Shown in pieces: positions 1 through 10,188 of a DNA stretch of 64,000 bases. Origin of the DNA: Linnemannia elongata (Eukaryota; Mortierellomycota; Mortierellomycetes; Mortierellales; Mortierellaceae); NCBI GenBank assembly GCA_036320915.1, contig JAXBDG010000010.1:1488001-1552000 (forward strand), in the 5' to 3' direction. The notes under the pieces were generated by a model. That model was not told the DNA's origin. It saw nothing but the letters and a program-made list of their open reading frames with translations, and searched no databases. Position 1 is the stretch's first letter. Every line of letters starts with the position of its first letter. The translations under genes and the position numbers were made by a program.

Positions 1-542
1 GCAATTCCTCTCCAAGATTCGTCAAGAGGCGCCGATCGGAAAGAACAAACAATAGAAAACGTCGTATCCCTCAAGGAACCCGCTCGAAGAACAGTAGACC
101 TTGTTTTATGGATCCCACTAGTTACATTGCAAGGCAAGACTTGTTGAATGTGAAGAGACCAAAACATCAGTGAAATGAGCAAGTTTGCATGAATAAACTG
201 CAGGTGTTTTTTATTTGTACTACATCACTATCAATTATGAAAACAATAGGGGAGGTATGTGCATGAGCAAAAGTGTCTTTTGTCGGTGTCAATCTACTAG
301 ATGAATCGACGGTGTTGTAAAATTGCAGCTGCCTTAAACGCCATATGCTTGCGCCGCATGTAGGTTTGAATTCTGATAGGGCTCAAAGAATGTGAAGGAT
401 GCAGAGTCAGAATAAAGAATATGTCCGATAGAAAATGGAATAGAATGAGAAAAATGGCCACGGCTATTTTTTAAAACAGAAGGTAGAATCAATGGGAGAT
501 ACATGTAAATATGCACACGATATCGTGTTCCAAGTCTATGTC

Positions 543-1620
<1,078 letters not shown>

Positions 1621-1680
1621 AGTCTAAGTTAACGAGAAAAAAAGAGTTGTTTTATTGTTTTACACCACTGGAGTGATATT

Positions 1681-1768
1681 TAACCACAGATGTGATAGTT
1701 AATCACAGAGGTGGTAAATAATCACGGAGATGATGATTATTATAAACAATCACGGAGGTGGTAGTTGA
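1681..1768. repeat. Degenerate ~20-bp tandem repeat
   Basis: Four to five imperfect copies of a unit like AATCACGGAGGTGGTAGTT follow one another, with unit lengths near 20 bp. No gene overlaps them. Confidence 0.6.
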
Positions 1769-2820
1769 GAAGCGACCATCCGCCATGTGGTGATGTGGTC
1801 GCTAGCAGCACTTCTTCGTTAAATAAAAAGACGGGGTAAAATAGAATAAAAACCCCGTACCGCAACAGGGGGAGAGGCATACGTCACATCATGCACCCTT
1901 TGATCCCAGGTCAGTCTTTGCAAGGCTCGTATTCTGAGTTCTCACGAGCTTGCCTTTCGCCCTCTCTCTCACCCCACGCTAGCTTTTTATTTGGGGATAT
2001 TCGTCCTTGGTTGTACACCTTGTTGTTTCTATCAAGATCCAGGCCTAAGAAAAGTATAAGGTTATGGAGGCCCATTCGCGCCGTTATGCTTTGACCACTT
2101 TGTAAAAGAAGAAAACAAAAAAAAAAAAAAAAAAAAAAAAGAAAGCGACGTAGGCACATGTTTTTGCCCAATTCTCTCTTTTTTTATAACACGAGTAGGA
2201 GGAAGTTGTCTACTTGAAAGCTTGTATCGTTCCTCCTTGGCTTCCTCTCGTTCTGCCCCTCACCATCTTTTGTTTTTCTGTTGGATTGATGGTGGAGGTG
2301 GTTGTTCCTTAACTTAATCACTCATTCCTGCTACCTCATCGTTGTTGTTTTTGCTTAACTGTTTTTCTTATGTATAATTGTGTGGGTAAGAAAAGAGCAT
2401 GCAGGTGATTAGTATCGCTTGCCTTTCTCTGTTTTCTATCTTTTCGAAGCACCCGTGCACGGGTGCAAGTTTACGAAATGAGAGATACAGGGAGCGGAGA
2501 GGAAGGAGAGAGAGGGAGCAATGGACGACTGTCATTAGAAAAACGACTCATTGTACACAGCTCAGCTGTTGAGAATTCTTACAACGTTTTAAAAAGAGCT
2601 ACAGTCCGAATTGGACTTTTCCTCCCTTCTGTTCCATTTTCCTTTTCTCTTTCGTATTATTATATCGCCTTATGACACTCAACTCTCCTCTTCCTCTTTA
2701 TCCCTCCATCCGTCCCCCATTCCCTCCACGCACGTTATCCCTTGTCTCCCTTTCTCCTTCACTCTTTTCTTTTTTCTTAACACCCTTCCCCCTTTCCCTC
2801 TACCCCCCTCTACCCCCCTC

Positions 2821-3012
2821 TAGCTGCTTCCCTCTACTCCCCTCTAGCTGCTCCCCTCTATTCCCCTCTAGCTGCTCCCCTCTACCCCCCTCTTGCTGCT
2901 CCCCTCTATTCCCCTCTAGCTGCTCCCCTCTACCCCCCTCTTGCTGCTTCCCTCTACTCCCCTCTAGATGCTCCCCTCTACTCCCCTCTAGCTGCTCCCT
3001 CTACTCCTCCTC
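2821..3012. repeat. 24-bp minisatellite, eight units
   Basis: Eight head-to-tail copies of exactly 24 bp, consensus TAGCTGCTCCCC followed by TCTACTCCCCTC, with scattered substitutions (TAG/TTG, TTCC/CTCC, ATT/ACC). The last copy is the most diverged. The unit is a multiple of three, so an open frame runs through it, but no gene context supports translation. Confidence 0.95.
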
Positions 3013-3186
3013 ACCTTCCCTCTGCCCTCCTTTAGCCTCTCCTTCTACCTTTCATCTCTCACCAATTCTTATTCTCTTCTACCTTTAGATGCACAATCAG
3101 GTCCTTGGCACCTCTCCCTGTAATCACTTCCTCTTTGAGTGCAGAATTACACGGACGGCAAGGCATAAGATACCTCGAAGAATAAA

Positions 3187-4143
3187 CTATATTTTGCTTA
3201 TTTTATTCGTCCTGTATGACATATTTGACAAAGAAACAAACGAGCAAACAAGGACTGTGTAGGATCCTGAGCTTGGTGGAGCTTGATTTAGCCTTGTTTC
3301 CTTGTGTTTGAATATAAAGAGAGATTGAAGAGACGAGATCTGAAAAGAAGACAAAGCGAATGACGGTGCATGTTCAGTAATGGCCTGAAAGATGAGGCTA
3401 ATTTGTGTTTCGACTCTGGCCAGGTTCAAGTGTGAACGGGTGTAAAAATGACTGTAACAAGGATGTAAAAGTCAGGTCAAGATGGCCGGCATCCTGAAGA
3501 CAAAAAAAAATTCGCCAGCAAAATGGACACTCAAGGCGTCAAACACCTTTTGTTGCCTTCTGTCAAATCAATGAGGCAAAAACAAAAAAAATGGACAATT
3601 CACAGATAAGGGCGTCGCCTAGTCAAATGACTTAAGGCATCCAGCAGCGCTGGTCAAACCAGGATTAGACCAATTGTCGGCAAATAAAAACCGCCTCCTT
3701 TCTGCTGTAATCCTTACTCAGTTGTAAAGGAAGCAGAATCGAGTTTTGTTTACAATGGGGTAAGAAAAGGCGATGCCGTATGTTCCTACAAGTATGTAAA
3801 AAATGGATTTGGGGCTAATTGATACACCATTGTAAACATTCCAAAAAAACCAGAGCCTTACTGGGTTGTTCGACCTTCGTTTTATGAAATGCTTACCTAT
3901 GTGTGTTTATTCACTCGTTGAGTGCGTCTTACACTAATGTAAAAGACCCCCTTTCATCGAATCTTTACTCATAGTACACTTTCATGCATACACCCTTGTA
4001 AGCATTTAATTTACAAGGGTTGTAAGCATTTCCGCGTTGCCCTTCTCTCGTCTCTTCACTCTTCTTCTGCCAACAACCACCCCCTTCTTCAATCTCCCTC
4101 TTCCCTTCCTATCTGCAACACTGCAGCACGTCCCCTTGTCGCC
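3187..4143. other. Intergenic DNA upstream of first kelch gene
   Basis: AT-rich sequence with no credible gene. From about 3440 onward the word TGTAA (often TGTAAA or TGTAAG) recurs at least eight times, ending in a perfect inverted repeat near 4000. A pyrimidine-rich leader precedes the start codon at 4144. It probably contains the promoter of the first kelch gene. Confidence 0.5.
3992..4020. promoter_or_regulatory. Perfect inverted repeat ACCCTTGTAA-N9-TTACAAGGGT
   Basis: Two perfectly complementary 10-bp arms are separated by 9 bp. The sequence TTGTAAGCATTT also occurs as a direct repeat, once in the left arm and spacer and once immediately after the right arm (about 4020-4031). The element lies about 125 bp before the first kelch start codon, where a dimeric transcription-factor site would be expected. 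The binding protein is unknown. Confidence 0.5.
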
Positions 4144-5952
4144 ATGGCAAGCAGCAGGACGGTACACCACTCAAGGAATCACTTCCCCGCCATTCGTCTA
4201 CATTCGACTTTTCTTCTCAGCACTTTCCTCTTCCTCATCGGCACTCTCTCCTCAGTCTATGCTCAGTCATACCAGCCCGCTCCGATGTGGGGCATGTCCT
4301 CCGTCTTTGTCGCCGGCCGCGCGTTATACGTTCACGGCGGTCGAATTCTCCAACAGAGCTCCTCTTCAACCATGGTCTCGACAAGCATCACCTTCTCCCT
4401 CGATCTCTCCACGGCCTGGGAGACCAGCCAACCCAACTTCACTTTGATGACGACCGAGGGCCCTACGGACTACCTCTTTACCTCGACGCTGATTCTGAAC
4501 GACAATGTCTGGATGATGATCAGTAACGCGACAGGTAGTCTTCTCCGTCTCGACAGAACTGTAGATATCTGGTCCGAGGTGACGCTTGGCGCCGACAATG
4601 TCAGCAAGGACAAGGGACTCGCCGCAGCCACGGATCCCATCACGGGCTCGATCTATATTATCAACGGTGGTCTTGAAAAAGGCGCTAAGAAGTTGTATAC
4701 CTATAACAATATTTTGAACCTGTACAAGGAGATTGGTCAGACTGTGCCGATGGAGAGTGGGTTTGCAGCGTCCTGGTCGGTCGAACGCAAGCGGATGTAT
4801 ATCCATGGAGGAATCCAGGGGAATGTACTCCAGTCGGTTCTCTATGAATTCCTTCCCAGCAATGACGCCCCTCTCATCCAGTTCGTCCCTACCTCCGGAG
4901 ATGCTCCGACAGCACGACAGGGTCACTGCATGGTCTCTGCGTACGGAGGTACCAGGATGATTGTCTTTGGTGGCTTCGGGAACGGAACCACACCATTGAG
5001 CGACATTTATTTCCTCGAGAGTAATAGTACCAGTACCAAATGGACCAAAGGAACCGACGGAGGCGATTCAGTAGCACGCGCTCACACTGCCTGTGCAGTC
5101 ACGAACGACCTTTTTGTTGCCTGGGGTGGAACCAAGGACGGAGTGAACACCATTACAAGCAACATCACAATCGTCTACAACCTCAAGACCAACCAATGGC
5201 AGACCACATATTCGCCACTTCCCTATGTCGCACCCTCAACAGCAACAACACCTGGAACAGGATCGGGAACAGGAGCAGGAGCTGGACTCAAGCCCACTGG
5301 CACTGGTGGAGCTACTGACTCAGCATCCAACACTGGAGCTATCATCGGAGGAGTTGTTGGAGGATGGGTTGTCATTGGGATCGTAGTGGGGTTGTTCATC
5401 TACCGCAAGGTACAAGGCAAGAGCAACACCGACGCCGCTGCATCCAAACCACAGTCCATTCACAAGGGAAACATCAATCACATCGATACCAACAACAATA
5501 ATTTCGACGAGGTCCCCGTCAGTGTTGCTCCTCCACAGTACAACATTTTCCAACCCTTGGCAATAACGTCGAGCGCAGCCGCCGGACCTAGCTACCAATT
5601 GGCATACATTGATCATTACCAACAACAGCAGGTGCAACAGCAACAACAACAACAGGAGCAACTGCAGCAGCAGCAATATCGTCACCCCCAGGATCGACAA
5701 CAGCAGGAAGGAGCGAGCCTCAGAACATCACCAACTGTTCCCTTTGCTGCCTCGTCGCCTGTCAATTCTGTCCACACTAGCACGGTCAGCTCGAGTCCCC
5801 GCCCGGCGCTCATGTACAGCACCAAGCCAAAGATAAACCCGAGTGATGCCGAGTTGTTGTATCTACCCGAGACCCGACACCCTCATACCTCCGGTGATGG
5901 ACTTATCTCTATGGACACTCCAGAGAAGCACCCTCACACCCAACCACAGTAG
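4144..5952 (+). CDS. Kelch-repeat type I membrane protein, array member 1
   Basis: The 602-residue product is intronless. It has a signal peptide ending near residue 40 (SSVYA/Q), a kelch-type beta-propeller at about 45-370, one membrane helix at about 399-421 (IIGGVVGGWVVIGIVVGLF) and a basic stop-transfer sequence. Kelch blades are marked by YVHGG, YIINGG, YIHGG, MIVFGGF, FVAWGG and the closing YNLKTNQWQTTY. Several N-x-S/T sites suggest a glycosylated ectodomain. The tail of about 175 residues contains a PPQY (PPxY) motif that could bind WW domains of Nedd4/Rsp5-type ligases, a polyglutamine stretch and a PRPALMY segment. Topology is inferred to be ectodomain outside, tail in the cytosol. 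A receptor or adhesin role is plausible but unproven. It is the first of a co-directional family. Confidence 0.88.
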   Translation: MASSRTVHHSRNHFPAIRLHSTFLLSTFLFLIGTLSSVYAQSYQPAPMWGMSSVFVAGRALYVHGGRILQQSSSSTMVSTSITFSLDLSTAWETSQPNFTLMTTEGPTDYLFTSTLILNDNVWMMISNATGSLLRLDRTVDIWSEVTLGADNVSKDKGLAAATDPITGSIYIINGGLEKGAKKLYTYNNILNLYKEIGQTVPMESGFAASWSVERKRMYIHGGIQGNVLQSVLYEFLPSNDAPLIQFVPTSGDAPTARQGHCMVSAYGGTRMIVFGGFGNGTTPLSDIYFLESNSTSTKWTKGTDGGDSVARAHTACAVTNDLFVAWGGTKDGVNTITSNITIVYNLKTNQWQTTYSPLPYVAPSTATTPGTGSGTGAGAGLKPTGTGGATDSASNTGAIIGGVVGGWVVIGIVVGLFIYRKVQGKSNTDAAASKPQSIHKGNINHIDTNNNNFDEVPVSVAPPQYNIFQPLAITSSAAAGPSYQLAYIDHYQQQQVQQQQQQQEQLQQQQYRHPQDRQQQEGASLRTSPTVPFAASSPVNSVHTSTVSSSPRPALMYSTKPKINPSDAELLYLPETRHPHTSGDGLISMDTPEKHPHTQPQ

Positions 5953-7407
5953 ACAACTCACACAAACCAACATAATAATAATTTCCCTCCTTTTCCTCGT
6001 TATTCAAAACAGGAACAAAGATAACAGCTGCTGTTACTGCAATAGTCAATTGACGTCTATGGTGTTGAGCAATGGTCCTCTACACCCCTTTCGCTCCTTA
6101 CTTACATTCAACCATATCTCACCCACTACCACCCTTACAACTACGTCGGAGAACAGAAAACAAAAAAGCAAACCAAAGCAAACAACAAAAAACGAGAGAA
6201 GCGTTCAGACAAAAGCCCATATCCTGGGTCTCCTATCATCACCGACCCCATCGATCGGTCTATTTGCATGTCAGTCAATTTCTGGGATTTATCATGCCGG
6301 ACGGACATTGAGCACTATTTGTCATTTTTTTTTTGCTTCTTTTTGCACGTTTTTTTTTCGGTTTTGATGTGGTTCGGAGATGAGGGATGGGAAGAGGAAG
6401 GAAGGGGATGGCTATCCTTCCGATCGATGGGTAGGGTTTGCGGGTCGGTAACTTGAGCTTAGGGGTGGTGTTCGTGTCCTTAGTAAATTCGGGGCCTGAG
6501 AAGCATAAAAAAAAAAAAAATTGATTGATTTGGAAAAAGGCACAAAAAAGGGGGGAGATGGGAGCATGTGTCCCTGAGGTTGCAATCCTGCATTGATCCC
6601 CTCTTACTACTCTTTTCCTGCTTGTTCCTTCATTCTTTTGCCGTTGAAAGAGTGGAATCAATTGTCAGTATTCTAAATACTCACTCCAACAGGACAGTGT
6701 TGAACGCCTAGCAGATCCATCACGATTTTGCTAAAAAAAAATAATAATAATGAAGTAACAGCAATCCGATCGACCGACGAACCACATTCTTGCATCACTG
6801 CCAACTCAAATTCATCGTCATGCCCACGTTTTTTTTTTTTTGCAAGAGAATTGCAAGAGGAGCGTGCTTCTTCTACAGTCGCTTTTTTTTGTAACCAAAT
6901 GGACTTCTGGGCCATAGACTATCCACCATTGGAGCCTTGTCAGTTGTTTCGAATCAAAACAGACGTAAGTGTACAAGGTAAACACGCAGGGTAATTGAAT
7001 GATCAAGACAGCATGTGGTAAAAAAAGATTTTTTTATGTTGTGCACCGCCTCTTCCTTGTCCCTCCAAAACAAAACAAAAACATATCGTTCAAGAACAAC
7101 ATATGGTGTGCATATCCCTTCTACTGCCACTTTCCTTCTTCGATAAAGAGTGCACCAAGTGAGGAATACAGATTCTCAATGGGCGAAGAACATTACAATC
7201 GCCACTGCCATTGATCCCCTTCCCTCTTCTCTTTCTTTTATCAAGTTTGCCTCCCTCGATCAACCATTCTCTCTGCTCGCTTGCCCTCTTCTCTCATCCC
7301 TCTCCCTCACTCTCTCCCCTGCAGAACCAACTTGGCCTTGTTGGTCTCACCACCATTCAACTTTTACTCATTTCGCACTACCTTAATTTTTTTCTTTATC
7401 ATACACC
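5953..7407. other. Intergenic, kelch 1 to kelch 2
   Basis: Presumably the 3' UTR of member 1 and the promoter of member 2. It contains short A and T runs and a CT-rich leader just before the next start codon. I see no gene, RNA or clear binding site. Confidence 0.5.
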
Positions 7408-9114
7408 ATGGCACCTCTTCTACTCTTACTACTTTCCTTCATCCTCTACCTCGCCACAACAACACTCGCACAACCAGACTACACACCCACACCCTACTTC
7501 TTCCTCCAATCCGTCTTCCTCGACAGCAATGCCCTCTTCATCCACGGTGGCCTCGACTCCTTTTTCTCCTCCAGCGAAACATCCCCACAAACATTCTTCC
7601 TCAACCTCTCAACCTCCTGGAACACTTCCTCCCCCGTCTTCCAAAAACTCCCCGACAGGGATACGGGACAATGGGGCTCTGCATCCACACTTCTGAACGA
7701 CAAACGAACCTGGATCCTATTCGATAACCAAACTACTATTTCACAATTCGATATCGGTCTCAGGAATCTGCGTTGGGTAACAACTGCAAGCGATGAATCT
7801 CGACAGTTAGGGGAAGGATTTACATTTCAGTCGATTGCGGCGGTGACGGATCCTGGGACGGATCAGGTCTTTGTGGTCGATGGGTGGAATTCAACAGGGC
7901 TGTTGAGGTACTTTCCTGCGAACCAGTCGGCGGATGAGGTGGGTCCACGGGCGCCGGTGACGGAGGGGTATGCGGCTGTTTGGAGTACTGTTCGAGGGGC
8001 AATGTTAGTCCATGGCGGGACCGTTAGGACCTCGACGGGTAAGTTCTTCCCTCGGTCTTTGTTCCAGTTTTACTCTACTAGCAATGACAAAAACATGACG
8101 GGTCCGCCCATTTACGCACCTCTGACCGATACGGGGGACATTCCTCCGCCGCGAGCGGGGCATTGTATGGTCGAGGCCAAGAACGGGACCAAAATTGTAG
8201 TCTTTGGAGGGTTTGATGAGGATGGTGTGGAGTTGGGGGATGTCTATGTGCTGGATGTGGCGACGCTTGAATGGACTGCAGGAGGTCGAGGAGGAGGAGG
8301 AGGAGGAGGAGGAGGTATGAATGTGAGTGCGACTGTTGCGCGTGGCTATGCAGCCTGTGGAATGAGCAATAACCTCTTTGTCGCATGGGGTGGCGCTCGT
8401 CGAGACTCTCGGTCGCCCGGGTCTTTAATCCCTGTCTCCGAGAATACCACCGTGGTCTATAATCTCACGAGTCAGACGTGGCAAACCACATTTGCATTCA
8501 AGGCTGGCGAAGATGAAGGCAGTAAGGTTCCTACTATACTCAGCACAACAGACATCAGCCCTACAGCAACCGCTACAGTCACCCCCGATCCAAGTCCCAC
8601 TCTTGTGCCACCTCCTGAGATGGGAGCGATTGTAGGAGGATCGGTCGTGGGAGGGCTATCGCTGATCGCAGCCGCAGGAGTGGGTCTCTTCTTTTATCGC
8701 CGCAGAAAGCTACAATCGAACCAAGTTCAGCCGGCATTGTCATCATCGTTAAAGCAGAGGTGGAGCGACATCTCTGGTCACAATCTCTGGCGGAATAATC
8801 ATGGTGGCAGTAGCGGAGGGTTGGAGGATCCGGGACACTCGTTCTTGCGTCTTGAGTCTGCGAATGGGTCCAGTGCTGGGTCTGCGTATGCCTTGCGTGA
8901 TGTTCCTACTCTTCTACCACTACTCTCACACGGAGAACATCAGCAACAACAATCGACAGAGATGGTAGAGGCAAGAGGAGGAGAAGGGTCGAACCACGAG
9001 GAGATTTTGCCGCGGGAAAGGAGGGACCCTCAATTGGTGACAATAGGGAGGGCGTTCACATACAGAGAAACACCAGTAGACTCGACAACCACATCCACCA
9101 CTTTGCATCCTTAA
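7408..9114 (+). CDS. Kelch-repeat type I membrane protein, array member 2
   Basis: The 568-residue intronless product has a strongly hydrophobic signal peptide (residues 1-22, ending TTLA/Q), a kelch propeller at about 28-375, one membrane helix at about 405-428 (GAIVGGSVVGGLSLIAAAG) and an RRRK stop-transfer. Blade markers are FIHGGL, MLVHGG, KIVVFGGF, FVAWGG and the final VYNLTSQTWQTTF. A run of about nine glycines at residues 293-303 interrupts one blade and is absent from the other members. The tail of about 135 residues carries LRLESANGSSAG, closely matching a segment in member 4. Several N-glycosylation sequons are present. Function is unknown; a surface receptor-like role is inferred from architecture. 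Confidence 0.88.
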   Translation: MAPLLLLLLSFILYLATTTLAQPDYTPTPYFFLQSVFLDSNALFIHGGLDSFFSSSETSPQTFFLNLSTSWNTSSPVFQKLPDRDTGQWGSASTLLNDKRTWILFDNQTTISQFDIGLRNLRWVTTASDESRQLGEGFTFQSIAAVTDPGTDQVFVVDGWNSTGLLRYFPANQSADEVGPRAPVTEGYAAVWSTVRGAMLVHGGTVRTSTGKFFPRSLFQFYSTSNDKNMTGPPIYAPLTDTGDIPPPRAGHCMVEAKNGTKIVVFGGFDEDGVELGDVYVLDVATLEWTAGGRGGGGGGGGGMNVSATVARGYAACGMSNNLFVAWGGARRDSRSPGSLIPVSENTTVVYNLTSQTWQTTFAFKAGEDEGSKVPTILSTTDISPTATATVTPDPSPTLVPPPEMGAIVGGSVVGGLSLIAAAGVGLFFYRRRKLQSNQVQPALSSSLKQRWSDISGHNLWRNNHGGSSGGLEDPGHSFLRLESANGSSAGSAYALRDVPTLLPLLSHGEHQQQQSTEMVEARGGEGSNHEEILPRERRDPQLVTIGRAFTYRETPVDSTTTSTTLHP

Positions 9115-9607
9115 CACAAATAATGATAACGATGCAATACTTACGTTGTGTGTGTGAATGATGAATATGTCTGACGTTGTTCCTGAGTCGAAATATGCAA
9201 AGGTACGGAAATGGCACTGCAAAACCCACACACACGCCTAAAAAAACAACTTTAAAACAACAAAGAAAGGGTGCACTGCCTCATGTTGCAAACGCCAACA
9301 CGTCGTCAGTATGAAGGACAAGCAATTGGGACTCACGAAGGCCTGTAATGATTCCGAAAGGGGGACCGAGTCGGATTCATCTGCAAACCCCTTGGGTCTG
9401 AAGTTGCAACAAATGCTTCGAAGAGCCTCTCGCATGGCTGTTTTGTAAGCGATTGGTTCGTGCGAACGCCGTGGTCTTACAAAGAACCACAAAATGAGAG
9501 CAAAGGCCGCATGGGTGCATGTTCTTGTATTATGATTTTGTTTGTGTGCGTTCTGTACACGCCGAGGGCTCATTTTTTTCTTTTCGATTGGTGACAACAT
9601 TCTGTTT

Positions 9608-9642
<35 letters not shown>

Positions 9643-10188
9643 TTGTTGACGGGGGATGCCAGAAATAGGCGTTTGAATCTGTTCGCTCGTTCTCGCTTTA
9701 GCCCACCTGCAAAACCGTTTCTTGACTTTTCTCTACCTGACTCTTTTACTCGTACCTTTTACCCTTTTTACCTTTGGGTGAATGTCGGACATGTAAAACT
9801 CTGAGGGCAGTGCGAGAAGTCAAGAAGAGAAAAGAGAAGAGAAGGGAAGGGAGGAGAAGGAAAGAGAAGAGAAGAGAAGAGAAGCGGCGTATCCTTTATC
9901 AACCATCTCGCTTTGCCCAGGGATCAAAAAAAATTCAATTGAAAAAAAAAATTCAACCTTCCCTTCGCACCAACACTACCCATTATCATCATCATCGACA
10001 ACATTGCGACCACTGTCATCACCACTGCCCACTACTGTCACCACTGTCTGCTAGACTACCACAAACCCACCCATTAACACCCTCTCTTTCATCTTCACTT
10101 TTGCGTTTTTTTTGCTTAGTCTTCAACAACAAAGCAGACAACGCCTCTTCTCCCTCTTCCTTCTCATATTTCTTCTTTTCTTTCCGTC
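9115..10188. other. Intergenic, kelch 2 to kelch 3
   Basis: Contains a 33-base T run at 9609-9641 and an AG-rich tract near 9815-9890, followed by a pyrimidine-rich leader. No gene recognised. Confidence 0.5.
9609..9641. repeat. Poly(T) tract, 33 bp
   Basis: Uninterrupted run of 33 T residues in intergenic DNA, one of about ten homopolymers of 19 bp or more in the window. Confidence 0.95.

Noticed and set aside
3..173. Open frame at the left edge that could be a gene's 3' end
   Set aside because: All three plus frames stay open for 17-56 codons at the edge and none has a family signature, so the frame cannot be chosen.
2672..3088. 138-codon frame through the 24-bp minisatellite
   Set aside because: Open only because the unit is divisible by three; no start context, signal or homologue.
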